Positions 17,294 to 26,632 of a DNA stretch of 64,000 nucleotides are shown piece after piece. Each line of letters begins with the position of its first letter. Position 1 is the stretch's first letter. The notes under the pieces are model-generated. The model did no database searches. It was not told where the DNA came from and saw only the letters and a list, made by a program, of their open reading frames with translations. The stretch is from Natrinema gelatinilyticum (GTDB lineage Archaea > Halobacteriota > Halobacteria > Halobacteriales > Natrialbaceae), in the NCBI RefSeq assembly GCF_024266705.1, contig NZ_CP100757.1, forward strand, positions 930,001 to 994,000. Reading direction: 5' to 3'. The translations under genes were made by a program, and so were the position numbers.

Positions 17294-18730
17294 ATGGTGG
17301 ATGTCACTGTCACAAAATTAAAACAAGTTTTCCTGTACGGTGTTGGTTTCTCGATCCTTCTCGTCGGACTTGGTGGGACGATCGATGGTGGACTCGGGCT
17401 TCTCGGCGGCCCGATTCTCATAGCAACAGCACTCCTCATAATGCCCAAAACGAGAGGATTAATCGTCCTACCTTTGACTTTAGCGGGCGGTCCTGATCTC
17501 AGTACACTTGGGCGTGGAGTGTTTATTATCGTAATTCTCGTTGGAATTGTTGTCGGAGGGGTTCTTCTTCCTCCTGCTGAGCCTACAGCACAGACACCAT
17601 CTGCATCTAATTCAACGAACTCTCCCGCTTCACCTGAAGAAACTCAGACCGACGATCAATCCTCAGAAGACATTTCAGATTCTCAATCAGATACGTCTCA
17701 GAGCGATACATCCGATTCATCCTCGGAGCCCACAGACGATGGTACTTCCGGCTCATCGTCCGATTCTAATTCGGACTCCCCATCTGATAGTACTACGGAT
17801 GACACATCTGATTCAACCTCCGACTCACCCACGGACGATACATCTGATTCCTCAGGGGACGACTCATCCGATTCTTCAGATCCTTCAGATAACGGTCCAC
17901 AGTCCTCCTGGACGGTCACCGTCGTCTCCGTGACTGATGGAGATACACTGGATGTACGAATGCCTGATGGCAGCACAGAAACGATCCGTCTACTAGGCGT
18001 CGATACACCTGAAACGAGTGCTGGGAGTACAGATCCACCAGAATGGGAAGGTATCTCTGATAATACAGATGGCAGGGAGTGGTTGGAAAACTGGGGTGGC
18101 AAGGCCAGTTCGTATGCGGAACAACGTCTCGCCGGGAAAGAGATCTACATCGAAGTCGATCCAGAATCAGACCGACGTGGGTCGTATGGTCGCCTTTTGG
18201 CCTACGCGTACCAATCAAAGTCTGCACAGAAGTCGTTCAACTTGCGCCTCCTCGAGAACGGTTATGCGCGGATGTACGACAGTCAATTCACGAAACGGTC
18301 AGAGTACCGGTCGGCAGAATCAATAGCGCAGATCAATGACGTCGGGGTCTGGGATTATACAGACTCTTCACCGTCTCCCTCGCCTTCCGGGGGCTCTAGC
18401 TTGGCAGTTTCGACTATCCATGCTGATGCTCCGGGGAACGATCACGAGAATCTCAATGGAGAGTATATTGGGTTGACAAACGAGGGAAGTAATTCCGTCA
18501 ATTTAGGAGGATGGTCAGTTGCAGATGCGGCTGACCATACGTACTACTTCCCATCCGGATTCACGCTTGGAGCAGGAGACTCAGTGAGGATATACACTGG
18601 AAGTGGATCTAACTCGAATTCAGCACTCTACTGGGGCTCGGGCACGGCTGTATGGAATAACAGTGGTGATACAATTATCGTCACAAACGACAGCGGAAGT
18701 ATCGTCATCAACCGGGAGTATGCGGGTTAG
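17294..18730 (+). CDS. Membrane-anchored staphylococcal-nuclease-like protein with lamin-tail domain
   Basis: 478 residues. Residues 10-60 and 72-92 hold three hydrophobic segments. A Ser/Asp/Thr-rich linker runs from about 95 to 205. A TNase-like domain follows (208-352) with VVSVTDGDTLDV, the Arg and Asp/Glu of IRLLGVDTPET and the second catalytic Arg in YGRLLAYAY. The C-terminus (368-478) is a lamin-tail domain (YIGLTNEGSNSVNLGGWSV...). The nuclease is therefore probably displayed outside the cell on a flexible stalk, to digest extracellular nucleic acid. Codon use is less GC-rich than in its neighbours. Confidence 0.88.
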   Translation: MVDVTVTKLKQVFLYGVGFSILLVGLGGTIDGGLGLLGGPILIATALLIMPKTRGLIVLPLTLAGGPDLSTLGRGVFIIVILVGIVVGGVLLPPAEPTAQTPSASNSTNSPASPEETQTDDQSSEDISDSQSDTSQSDTSDSSSEPTDDGTSGSSSDSNSDSPSDSTTDDTSDSTSDSPTDDTSDSSGDDSSDSSDPSDNGPQSSWTVTVVSVTDGDTLDVRMPDGSTETIRLLGVDTPETSAGSTDPPEWEGISDNTDGREWLENWGGKASSYAEQRLAGKEIYIEVDPESDRRGSYGRLLAYAYQSKSAQKSFNLRLLENGYARMYDSQFTKRSEYRSAESIAQINDVGVWDYTDSSPSPSPSGGSSLAVSTIHADAPGNDHENLNGEYIGLTNEGSNSVNLGGWSVADAADHTYYFPSGFTLGAGDSVRIYTGSGSNSNSALYWGSGTAVWNNSGDTIIVTNDSGSIVINREYAG

Positions 18731-19221
18731 ATAGCAGGTGAATTCTATTGTTCAGTATCGGTCAGTAGCGCTACGGAACCGGAGTCGATAGCGAAAGCGC
18801 GAGTCCATCGACGATCGGACGAACCGGCTCCTCGTCCCGCGGATCGACGCCAGAATCCCCCGCGACGTCCTCGAGTAGAGCGTCCACGTCACGAGCACCG
18901 TCTTCCGTCGTCCTGGCGCCGCCATCGGGGGAATTGCGGGACGCTCATAGGGACCGCACGGACCAGCGCTATCCCGAGGTCCACCGACCACCGCTACATC
19001 CCCCAGCAGGACGTTGGCCTTGGAGCGGTCCGGTTGGTCTCGTAAACCTCTCAGTAGCGAGAGCGTATCGCGGTACCCCGCCTGTGCGGGGGAGCGTATA
19101 CATCAACGAGTAGCGGACGTCCACGAGCCGCGAACGTTCGCTCGAAGCCGCTGGTCGGACGCCGTAGCGGCCGATTGTTGTCGCGCAGTGGGAGGTCTCG
19201 TAGAAGCCCCGTGAGCCGTTC
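18731..19221. other. Decayed DNA between the nuclease gene and a MITE
   Basis: High-GC sequence with no intact gene. On the minus strand the frame ending at 18771 reads an acidic run (DVDALLEDVAGDSGVD) with haloarchaeal codon use but meets a stop just upstream, so it may be a gene fragment. Nothing else is recognised. Confidence 0.4.
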
Positions 19222-19480
19222 ATCGTCTCCCCTGGGGAGGGTTATCGGTTCGCGGACGGGGAATTGGTGCAGCTTCTCGGACTGTCGCGCTCACCGACGG
19301 CCGCGAGCTAGGAGGGACCCTTTAGTGGTCCTCGAGCATCGACGGGCACCTCGGCTCTGGCGGCGTCCTCGTGGAGCACGCGCTTTCCGTCGGCACGCAC
19401 CGGATCACCCTCGATACGGACGCGAGCCTCAAAAACGAGGCGTCCGCGTGCGTCACTATCAGGGTAGTCGGCGACCAGTA
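19222..19480 (+). pseudogene. Fragment of a secreted beta-sandwich (PKD/Ig-like) protein gene
   Basis: With one frame change and one in-frame TAG, the plus strand reads EGYRFADGELVQL, then LTDGRELGGTL-stop-WSSSIDGHLGSGG, then VGTHRITLDTDASLKNEAS and VTIRVVGDQ-stop at 19480. This pattern (W-S-S-x-D-G-x-L-G-G ... L-x-x-G-x-H-x-I-T) is the repeat of PKD/Ig-like surface proteins. The interruptions mean it is dead. It is only a terminal piece of a larger gene. Confidence 0.5.
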
Positions 19481-19665
19481 GTGACGATAACGGCGTCGAA
19501 ATAGTCGTCCCGTTTCCGTCCGCGAACGACCGCTTTAGGAGACGCTAACGCGTCGAAATCCGGCGGCTCTCGAGTTTCGTCGGTAGCTGCCTTGTGTTCA
19601 TCCCGCGGTTCATCCAAGTTTGTTTGTCTTGATACAAAGCGAAATAAATCTTCGCGCTACATATT

Positions 19666-20148
19666 AGCTGTAATTGAGGGCGCTCACCCCCCTTCTGCTC
19701 ACGGCGACGCCGTTCGCATGGTCAGCGGGACCGACGGTCCCGCGCTATCCGCAGCGAGCGAAGCGAGCAGGGAGGGGAGACAGCGCCCGCACGTCTTGTT
19801 TTCGTGTGAATCGGCACCCTTATTATCCCTTCGATCGAGGGTGAGAGTAAGATGCTCACCACGCTTCCGGCGGTGTTCACACGCGACAACAAGCGTGCAT
19901 CGTCGGTTGTGGCCGAGTGTCCAACCGGTAGGAGTGGGACACTCCGAACCACCTGTAAAGGGAAGTCGCCTGCGGAGTCTGGAACCGTCCGCCGAACGTC
20001 AACGGTGTTCTGCCGGGCCGCACAAGACGCCGCGTCTCGTGGACGCTGTGGGATCTGTTCCTGCACGTTCCGACACAGAAACAGGACGCTCCGTCCTCAC
20101 CAAGCGAGGGCCGGGGAGGCCCGAGCGCGGGAGGGCGGAGTAGTTCAC
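19666..20148 (+). mobile_element. MITE A: tnpB-less derivative of the IS200/IS605-type element at 29845
   Basis: The left end AGCTGTAATTGAGGGCGCT and right end GTAGTTCAC equal those of the tnpB element at 29845-32785. The interior keeps the end of tnpB: its frame reads VGVGHSEPPVKGSRL... and VPARSDTETG, parallel to GAGRSESPPVET... and VPAKRVMEAG of the full element. Most of tnpB is deleted. Copies B (47429) and C (58593) are the same type; A and C share an extra segment of about 55 bp near the left end that B lacks. The right end is where omega-RNA is encoded in studied TnpB systems. Confidence 0.8.
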
Positions 20149-20247
20149 TTGATCCAGTAGGGGAACCCCGTCTCCAGCGATATCCTCATCGTGTCGAGTT
20201 GGGGAGAGGACCTTGACGTCCGTCTTCGATGGTCAACTCTCGAGGAC

Positions 20248-20802
20248 TCATTCCGCGTTTTCCGCTGTGTCGAAATCGCGGAACGATCGTCCTCGTTCTT
20301 TACTGAGGATGTCGAGTCCAGCGGAGGATCCCATGCCGACGGAGATGGCGACTTGTATTTTATCCTTTCGTGCAATCCACCCGGCTGCGTAGACGTTTTC
20401 AATCGTGGTCTCGTTATTCTCGTCAACCCGAACCGTTCCGTTTTCGTTGAACTCACAGCCCAGCGAGCCAGCGAGGTCGCGTGACTGTCCCGTGGCGAGA
20501 ACGACGTACTTCACATCGTACTCATCGCGGTCGGTCTTGACGATGAACCCTTCGTCGGCCGGTTCTATGTCGGTGACTTCCTCTCTTTGGTGTCGATCGG
20601 CCCCGTACGTATTGGCTTGACGGCGAGCCACTTCGAGAAACTCATCACCATCGATGCCCTCGATCCCGAGATAGTTTAACAGATAGGCGCTATGCAGCCA
20701 CGTGGTATCGGTGTCGAAGACAAGTGTATCGAGACCGTTTTTCGCCGTAAACAGCGCGGCGCTGAGCCCTGCAGGACCTCCACCAACGATTGCGACAGTC
20801 AT
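20248..20802 (-). CDS. Short FAD/NAD(P)-dependent oxidoreductase (thioredoxin-reductase-like)
   Basis: 184 residues from the ATG at 20802, placing the FAD-binding motif VAIVGGGPAGLSAAL at the start. A second landmark is VVLATGQSRDLAGS and a third is the late TTIENVYAAGWIARKD strand that contacts FAD. At 184 residues it is far shorter than thioredoxin reductase (about 310) and lacks a recognisable NADPH domain and CxxC. Such short flavoproteins occur in haloarchaea; their substrates are unknown. It stands alone, downstream of MITE A. Confidence 0.8.
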   Translation of the reverse strand: MTVAIVGGGPAGLSAALFTAKNGLDTLVFDTDTTWLHSAYLLNYLGIEGIDGDEFLEVARRQANTYGADRHQREEVTDIEPADEGFIVKTDRDEYDVKYVVLATGQSRDLAGSLGCEFNENGTVRVDENNETTIENVYAAGWIARKDKIQVAISVGMGSSAGLDILSKERGRSFRDFDTAENAE

Positions 20803-21063
20803 ATCGATGTATACGGGAGCGATCGACAAAATACTGCCACGCCGCCTCTCCTATGCGCTCTAGAGAGCCAGTGCTACCAATGACCGGCTACTACCTTCCG
20901 CTCAATTCGGTACACCAATTCCACTATTCAGTCACTACTACAGTCCATACAAACCAACAATCACGGTTGCGGATGCTGTCTGTACAAGAGTTTCGACCCC
21001 GTAGGTACAGTATCGGAACATCGACCGCCTTGATACGTCGGTGTGAATGTGTATCGACAGGTG

Positions 21064-22104
21064 ATGATCGTGACCACCGAGGACCCACAACACTGGATTC
21101 GTGACGTCGTCCCGCCAGGGGAAAAGCGCCACATCCAATACCCAATCAGCGAAACCTATCAAGGCAATAATCTCGAACTCCCAGTAACTATTATCAACGG
21201 AGAGTACGATGGTCCGTGGCTGTTTCTGAGTGCCGCGATTCACGGCGACGAACTCAACGGTGTGAAAGTGCTCCAGAAAGCGGCCACTCGGTACCAGCCT
21301 GACGAACTTCACGGCGGCTTAATTTGTCTCCACGTGTTGAACGTACCCGGTTTCATCGCCCACCAGCGCACTATCCCGATTTACGACCAAGACCTCAATC
21401 GGGCGTTTCCGGGAAATGCTGATGGCACTACCGCCGCTCGGATTGCGCATGAGATCTATCAGCGATTCATCACTCACTGCGATATTGGTATCGATTTTCA
21501 CACCTCAACGCGAAACCGAACGACGCTCTTTCACGTCCGAGCTAACACCGACGACAAACGGGTTGAACGCCTCGCGTTATCGTTTGGGGCAAACATCATC
21601 ATTTCGGGGGCAGGAAGCCGAGGAATGCTCCGAAAGGAGGCGACGGACGACGGCGTCCCGACGATCGTTGTCGAGATGGGGAAAGCCCATAGATTCCAAT
21701 CATGGCTCATTGAAGAGGCTCTCTCCGGGATCGAGAGTGTGATGAACGAATACGGTCTCCTCCCAGATCGCGAGGTTCGTTGGCCTGGCTGGTTTCGTGT
21801 CATCGAGGCCACAACCGAGAAAAAGTGGATTCGAGCTGATAACGGCGGGCTGGTTGACATGACGTGGGGCCCATATCCTTTCGTGTACGAGGATGACGTG
21901 ATCTGCAAGATTTCGGGGCACTTCGATCAAGAGAAGAACGAGGTGCGTGCCCCGTTTACCGGTCTTCTCGTCGGAATCCTCGAAAACCCCGTCGCTGTTC
22001 CGGGACATCCAGTCTGTCACCTCGTCCGTACCGATCGGAGTACGAAGCGGGAAATCGAAGCCGAGATACGCCGTGGCGAGTTCCTCGGGTATCGAGAAAG
22101 ATGA
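21064..22104 (+). CDS. Aspartoacylase / succinylglutamate desuccinylase family (M14-like) hydrolase
   Basis: 346 residues from the ATG at 21064; an in-frame GTG at 21043 is an alternative. The zinc-binding H-x-x-E is AAIHGDELNG, the third ligand is in GIDFHTSTRNR, and the catalytic Glu lies in TIVVEMGKAHRFQ. The C-terminal beta domain reads VRAPFTGLLVGILENPVAVPGHPV. Members remove acyl groups from amino acids or related amides. No operon partner is visible. Confidence 0.85.
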   Translation: MIVTTEDPQHWIRDVVPPGEKRHIQYPISETYQGNNLELPVTIINGEYDGPWLFLSAAIHGDELNGVKVLQKAATRYQPDELHGGLICLHVLNVPGFIAHQRTIPIYDQDLNRAFPGNADGTTAARIAHEIYQRFITHCDIGIDFHTSTRNRTTLFHVRANTDDKRVERLALSFGANIIISGAGSRGMLRKEATDDGVPTIVVEMGKAHRFQSWLIEEALSGIESVMNEYGLLPDREVRWPGWFRVIEATTEKKWIRADNGGLVDMTWGPYPFVYEDDVICKISGHFDQEKNEVRAPFTGLLVGILENPVAVPGHPVCHLVRTDRSTKREIEAEIRRGEFLGYRER

Positions 22105-22289
22105 AATTGTCTACGGTGACTGGGAATCTAACTTTACTTGCAGAGTCGATCCGCTCGTGAAGAGCATCCGAAGGTGTCCCAGACAGGACAATCGCAGTGA
22201 CATATTTTGACAGATAGGCGATCAATAACGGTTGATATTTACACTGGGATGACTGATTTTCGGATCACCGCAGAGTAGAGACCGATGTC

Positions 22290-22462
22290 CACAGCATCGA
22301 TTTCGGCATTAGCGCCGAGATCGAGAGTAAGTTCTTCGTCGAGGGTATTGACGAGAAAGTTAAGGAGCTGATCTTCGTGGATTTCACGGTTTGCTTGCTG
22401 CTGTTTGCTAGGCACATTCGCAGCAAGCAGACGTTCTAACTAACTGACTTTGTGAGAAACTG
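22290..22462 (-). mobile_element. Terminal remnant of an ISH3-family element
   Basis: On the minus strand it encodes REIHEDQLLNFLVN and an acidic follow-on, nearly identical to the N-terminus of the ISH3-type transposase at 31835. It is bordered by the same terminal sequence (CTTTGTGA...ACTG). Only the first roughly 50 codons and the right end remain. Bases 22105-22289 hold nothing recognisable. Confidence 0.8.
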
Positions 22463-22561
22463 AGTATCATTGCGGTTCGCTGTACTGCTCGTTGGATGTG
22501 AAGAATTACATGGTCTGATACGTATGTAATCTTCTTGCGATTGGGTGTGCTAGGATGTGAT

Positions 22562-23878
22562 ATGAACCGGCGGCAGTATCTGACAAGGGTTGGAGCCGGG
22601 GTCGGCACAGTTCCGCTCTTGTCGTCCAGTAGCGGGGCAACCGGTCATATCACAGTCGACATTACTGAGACAAATACCCCACTTGAGGGCGGCGACCTCC
22701 TTGATATGACAGCCGAACTTAAGAACAGTGCCTCGACTGATGAGCAGGTCGAACTGCGCCTGGTTGTGGGCGAAGACCCGGAAGTGGTTGGCCAGCAAAC
22801 GGTCCCGGTCAACGCAGGCGAGACACGGACCGTCGAGTATCTGCAATTCCGGACGTACCCAGTACGTAACGATGATACGGTTCCGGTCCGGATCGAAACG
22901 GAGACGGATGTCGCTGAGATGATGGTTACTGTCACGGGGATCGGCCCGTTCGACGCCCAGTACGCGTATCCTAACCGCAAGCAGGATCTCTCGGTTCAAC
23001 CGGGGACGATGGTTCTCTTCGAAATCGATGCCGAGATGCTGGATCAGCAGGGCACCACACACTGGTATGTTGACGGCGAGTACGTCATGACGCCGGCCGG
23101 ACCATGGCCTGCAACGTATTTCACTGATGTTGGCCGCGAGTTCTTTGCCCACACGTTCGACACTGCCGGGACGTATCTTGTGGATGCGGCTGTGATCGCT
23201 GACGACGGGAACACTGCCTCGCGCTGGGAGGTGACGGTGGCTGATGACGGTGCTGCACCGCCAACCGTCGATGCTGCACGGCCAGCTACCAGTGAACTTG
23301 CCACCGACGAAACGACCACGCTCGAACTCGATGTTTCGAGTACCGCCACCGAACTAGAACGTGTCGTCTGGTGGATGACGCAATCTGACGTGATCCTTGA
23401 CGTGTCCGATATCAGTGGGACCAGTGACACGGCTTCGATCCAGATCGATGGCGGCTGCCATACGTGTCAGATTGAGGCATGGGTAATCGACGAGAAGAAC
23501 GCGTATACGGCGGTCAATCCATGGGTGTTCGAAGGCTTCGACGAAGCAGGGAATGATAATGGTGGGGGCGAGGGAGAGGTCACCGTGACGATTCTGGACA
23601 CGAACAGTCCGGTGACTGGTGGCGAGGTCTTGGAAGTGACTGCTGCGATCGAGAACACAGGGACTGCAGAAGTGACACAGGATGTCGATCTGGTAGTCGG
23701 CGACGATCCGGAACTCGTGGACAGCCGCACTGTGACGGTTCCTGCCGGTCGAACGAAACGATTCGAGCTCGTGTTTAAGACGTATCCTGTGGCTCAGGAC
23801 GATTTGTTCCCGGTACGCGTCGAAACTGGGGACAGCACAGATCAGCGTACCGTCCTCGCGTACGGAACAGAGACATAG
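22562..23878 (+). CDS. Secreted protein with repeated CARDB-like domains
   Basis: 438 residues from the ATG at 22562 (MNRRQYLTRVGAGVGTV), which gives a Tat-like or Sec-like signal. Two related beta-sandwich domains lie at about 28-130 (HITVDITETNTPLEGGDLL, LRLVVGEDPEVV) and 345-438 (EVTVTILDTNSPVTGGEVL, DLVVGDDPELVDSRTVTV). They are internal duplicates of the CARDB/NPCBM-like kind. A middle part (135-330) has PKD-like strands. It is probably a cell-surface or exported adhesive or structural protein. No transmembrane C-terminal anchor is seen. Confidence 0.75.
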   Translation: MNRRQYLTRVGAGVGTVPLLSSSSGATGHITVDITETNTPLEGGDLLDMTAELKNSASTDEQVELRLVVGEDPEVVGQQTVPVNAGETRTVEYLQFRTYPVRNDDTVPVRIETETDVAEMMVTVTGIGPFDAQYAYPNRKQDLSVQPGTMVLFEIDAEMLDQQGTTHWYVDGEYVMTPAGPWPATYFTDVGREFFAHTFDTAGTYLVDAAVIADDGNTASRWEVTVADDGAAPPTVDAARPATSELATDETTTLELDVSSTATELERVVWWMTQSDVILDVSDISGTSDTASIQIDGGCHTCQIEAWVIDEKNAYTAVNPWVFEGFDEAGNDNGGGEGEVTVTILDTNSPVTGGEVLEVTAAIENTGTAEVTQDVDLVVGDDPELVDSRTVTVPAGRTKRFELVFKTYPVAQDDLFPVRVETGDSTDQRTVLAYGTET

Positions 23879-23978
23879 CTATCCTGCCCTGCTGACGCAG
23901 GTTTGTAGCGAAGACAGGGTTAATTGGCCGCGACACGAGAGTCGATGTACACTGCCGAATCCTCACCCTATCTCAATC

Positions 23979-24596
23979 ATGCTCACACCGACAGTCGTCA
24001 CGGAGTTCGACAGCCAGGCACCGGAAGACACGAAGACGGCGACGTTCGGCCTCGGTTGTTTCTGGGGTCCCGACGCGGCGTTCGGCGCGGTTGATGGTGT
24101 CGTGCGGACGCGAGTCGGCTATGCTGGTGGGACGAAATCCGACCCATCCTACGATGTCCTTGGCGACCACACGGAAGTCGTCCAGATTGAGTACGATCCC
24201 GAACAGCTCTCGTTCAGCGACCTCCTTGAGCGAGCGTTTTCGGAACACAACCCGTATCAACAGCCCCAGAAACGCCAGTATCAGAACATTGTTTTCACCG
24301 AGACAGCCGTCCAACACGATCAGCTGCTGATGGTTCTGAACGAGAGTGATTTCAACCGCGATCGGATCGAAACGCGTTTCGAATCACTTGATCGGTTCTA
24401 TCTGGCGGAGGCCTATCACCAGAAGTTCAACCTCCGCGGAAAGCGGTGGATCACCGACGTATTTACTGAGGCGGGCTATGACGATAAGGCAGTCAGAGAG
24501 TCGCCGGCGGCGGCAAAACTGAATGCACATGTTGCTGGCCACGATGGCAGTGCTCCATTTATCGACCAGTCGTACGATCCGCAGTCACGGCGATAA
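23979..24596 (+). CDS. msrA: Peptide-methionine (S)-S-oxide reductase
   Basis: 205 residues. The catalytic Cys27 is in FGLGCFWGPDA, followed by the family blocks VGYAGGTKSDPSYDVLGDHTE and HNPYQQPQKRQYQN. The enzyme reduces S-methionine sulfoxide in oxidised proteins in the cytoplasm. MsrB is not adjacent. The start is the ATG at 23979. Confidence 0.95.
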   Translation: MLTPTVVTEFDSQAPEDTKTATFGLGCFWGPDAAFGAVDGVVRTRVGYAGGTKSDPSYDVLGDHTEVVQIEYDPEQLSFSDLLERAFSEHNPYQQPQKRQYQNIVFTETAVQHDQLLMVLNESDFNRDRIETRFESLDRFYLAEAYHQKFNLRGKRWITDVFTEAGYDDKAVRESPAAAKLNAHVAGHDGSAPFIDQSYDPQSRR

Positions 24597-24984
24597 CCTC
24601 TCAGGATCCGACACGAGGATTCAGCAGCCTGACTCGATGAGACCGAGTTTTTTGCTCGTGTTGTCCATAATTTCGATAAGGCCGACAACGTGTACGCTCT
24701 GTCGGCGCATCATTCCCAATGAGAAGATCAGCATCCACAGGCCCTTCAGGAACACCACTCGGAAGAATCATTGGAGTAGCAGCGCCGATAGTTCGGTGCA
24801 TACTGCGTGACACCGTTGTCGGTTTTCGATAGCGTGGATATGCTCAAACTGGGCGAGTAGTCCCAGTTCGTCCGTCATCGTCTGCTGCGAGGCCGGTGCT
24901 TGATGCTGTGGCCACTTAGTGATATCCTCCTCGCCGTATGCAGCGAGGCTTCCTGTCCTGCAGGTTGGATCCTTGCCGGTCTAC
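24597..24984. other. Intergenic stretch, nothing recognised
   Basis: No coding-like frame or known repeat is visible apart from the start of the MITE at its right edge. Confidence 0.5.
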
Positions 24985-25353
24985 AGTAATACAGCGAGAG
25001 TGCCTCGGCGCGTGACCCCGAGGGTGAATCGCGTAAGCGATATGACCCATTCCACCGTATTGCGGAACACAGTTGCGACGTGGGTTAAAGACCGTAATCC
25101 GAAGCAACTGCGCGCAGTTGCGAGGAAATGCGACACCTCTCAACACCCGCGCCTTCGGCGTGGTGCGACGGGTGTTGTCGGGCGGGGTGGAGTCGCCGAC
25201 CCTCACGGACGCATCGGGCGTTCGGGTGTGAATTCCAGCCGACCCAGTCCGGGAAGGTCGAGGGGAATTAAATTCGCCTGCGTCCATCCGTCCGTTTTTG
25301 GACGGTATGGACAAAACGGTGAAGCCTCGGGGCTTGTCCCCGAGGTACTTCAC
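24985..25353 (+). mobile_element. MITE E1 of the CCTCGGGGC family
   Basis: About 370 bp. The left end has ACAGCGAGAGTGCCTCGG followed by a CC(T)CGG...CCGAGG hairpin; the right end is CCTCGGGGCTTGTCCCCGAG followed by GTACTTCAC. The copy at 48674 aligns along its whole length, including CGAATTAAAGACCGTAAT-like, GGGTGTGAATTCCAGC and GAGGGGAATTA blocks. The terminal hairpins, the lack of long inverted repeats and a tail that resembles the end of a tnpB gene indicate an IS200/IS605-type deletion derivative. No transposase is encoded. Confidence 0.75.
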
Positions 25354-25458
25354 AATACGATTTGTTTTCTCGTGTTGAACGTTCCGCTCTCGCGGTCGAA
25401 CAAGTATGTCGAAGACTATGTCGTTCGAGAGGAGCTATGCGCCTTTCGTGATCTTCGA

Positions 25459-25527
25459 AAGAGCGCTAGCGCTCTTTTGGACCTCGCCGAGCTTCGCTTG
25501 GCTCGGTGTCGAGAGAGCAGAACTCTC
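25459..25527. repeat. Three consecutive short inverted repeats
   Basis: A perfect 18-base palindrome AAGAGCGCTAGCGCTCTT (25459-25476) is followed by CCGAG-N10-CTCGG (25487-25506) and GAGAG-N5-CTCTC (25513-25527). They lie just downstream of the PIN toxin gene, which reads toward them, so they may act as a terminator or RNA-stabilising array. They could also be the relic of a transposon end. Confidence 0.6.
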
Positions 25528-25566
25528 CTTAACCACACAGCCGTTACTCCACCACGATACCGGTGG

Positions 25567-25995
25567 TCAATTGAACGGATTGTCGGGCGTCTCCAGTCGA
25601 GTGATGCCCTCAACCACATCGAAATTGTCGTCAAAGGAATACAGGTATTCGATGCCCTCCCGCTCCATGTACGCGACGATGGTCGCGTCGCCAAGGGACA
25701 GTCCTTCGTAGGTCTGGAAGAGATTGACGGCACTAGTGAAGTCTTTTTGTGCTGCATGGAGTACCTCAAATCCAGCAGACTGATTCAACCGTTCATATGT
25801 CTCTACGGCCTTCCCGTGTCGCTTTCGACTGTGTATCCAGTTGAGGGTTTCGAGGGCGATGTAGTTCGTCACCCGCCCCGTCGGAAGGTCGCCGCGGTCC
25901 ATTCCGTAGACGATCTCCATAGCGACGTCATGGTGCTGGTCATCAATATCTGCCATCCCGATGAGAATGCCTGTATCGACGACTGCAACTGCCAT
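25567..25995 (-). CDS. PIN-domain toxin (VapC-type)
   Basis: 142 residues. Acidic PIN residues: Asp7 (AVVDTGILIGMAD), Glu49 (YIALETLNWI), Asp103 (LSLGDATIVAYM) and Asp121/122 (LYSFDDNFD). Its ATG overlaps the antitoxin TGA by one base (TGATG), so the two are co-translated. It is a probable ribonuclease toxin; its family differs from the DUF3368-type pair at 641. Confidence 0.87.
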   Translation of the reverse strand: MAVAVVDTGILIGMADIDDQHHDVAMEIVYGMDRGDLPTGRVTNYIALETLNWIHSRKRHGKAVETYERLNQSAGFEVLHAAQKDFTSAVNLFQTYEGLSLGDATIVAYMEREGIEYLYSFDDNFDVVEGITRLETPDNPFN

Positions 25996-26264
25996 CAGTT
26001 GTTCTCCGAGAAAGCAGGATCATCTTCATAGCCGCCGAGATCGTGCGTTTCGGACCCGCCACCTCCCATCGATACTGGCTCAAAGTCGTCGAAAGCCCCG
26101 TAGCGCTGCTTGATGACTTCTACAGTGAGGTTCCCCTCGTCGTCAGTATCCCAGCGAAGTTTGTCACCCGGCTCAATGTCGAGACGTCGGCGCAGCGATG
26201 CCGGAATCGTAACCATCCCCCGGTCGCTGACCTTCGTTTCCTCCGGAGCGTCTTCGGCAGCCAT
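25995..26264 (-). CDS. AbrB/MazE-type antitoxin
   Basis: 89 residues. The swapped-hairpin AbrB domain is at about 10-55 (TKVSDRGMVTIPASLRRRLDI, EPGDKLRWDTDDEGNLTVEV), followed by an acidic tail that would contact the toxin (FDDFEPVSMGG..., YEDDPAF). First gene of the pair with the downstream PIN toxin. Confidence 0.88.
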   Translation of the reverse strand: MAAEDAPEETKVSDRGMVTIPASLRRRLDIEPGDKLRWDTDDEGNLTVEVIKQRYGAFDDFEPVSMGGGGSETHDLGGYEDDPAFSENN

Positions 26265-26632
26265 ACGCAGCAGTACAGGCTTTCGCGTGATACATGTTGC
26301 GCCTCATGTGGTCGGAATCGTCTATGAAATTCCGCCGGAGGTCAGGACGACGGGCCAAGAAGCGAAGCGACGTCGGTCGAAATACCAGCGCATGCCATAG
26401 GTTTGTGTGTTGAGTATCGGTGGGACGATCGCATCGACTGCTGGACTGAGCGGGGCGACTCCCTCCAAAGACGGGTGAATCATAACCAGCAGCGATTGTG
26501 ACGACGTCCAGGGCGACATCGACCCGCCTTGTCCAGTCAGTACCTCTCGCCGTGCGTTCCAGTTCGTGGCCCGAAGACTCAAACATTTATCATCCTAGAG
26601 ATTTCTTTCTCGAAGAATAAAGCCTCGATTCC
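26265..26632. other. Intergenic stretch with possible decayed coding sequence
   Basis: Minus-strand frames between 26320 and 26590 contain short runs with coding-like codons (e.g. WTRRVDVALDVVTIAAG) but switch frames and match nothing I know. The right part should hold the promoter of the permease gene starting at 26633. Confidence 0.35.

Noticed and set aside
17640..17900. Repetitive TCTGATTCATCC-like DNA as a tandem repeat array or CRISPR
   Set aside because: It is the Ser/Asp/Thr linker of the nuclease; units are irregular, in frame, and there are no constant repeats with unique spacers.
25419..25560. Coding fragment reading VREELCAFRDLRKSASALLDL
   Set aside because: The run is produced by three inverted repeats and does not match any family; no start or continuation.
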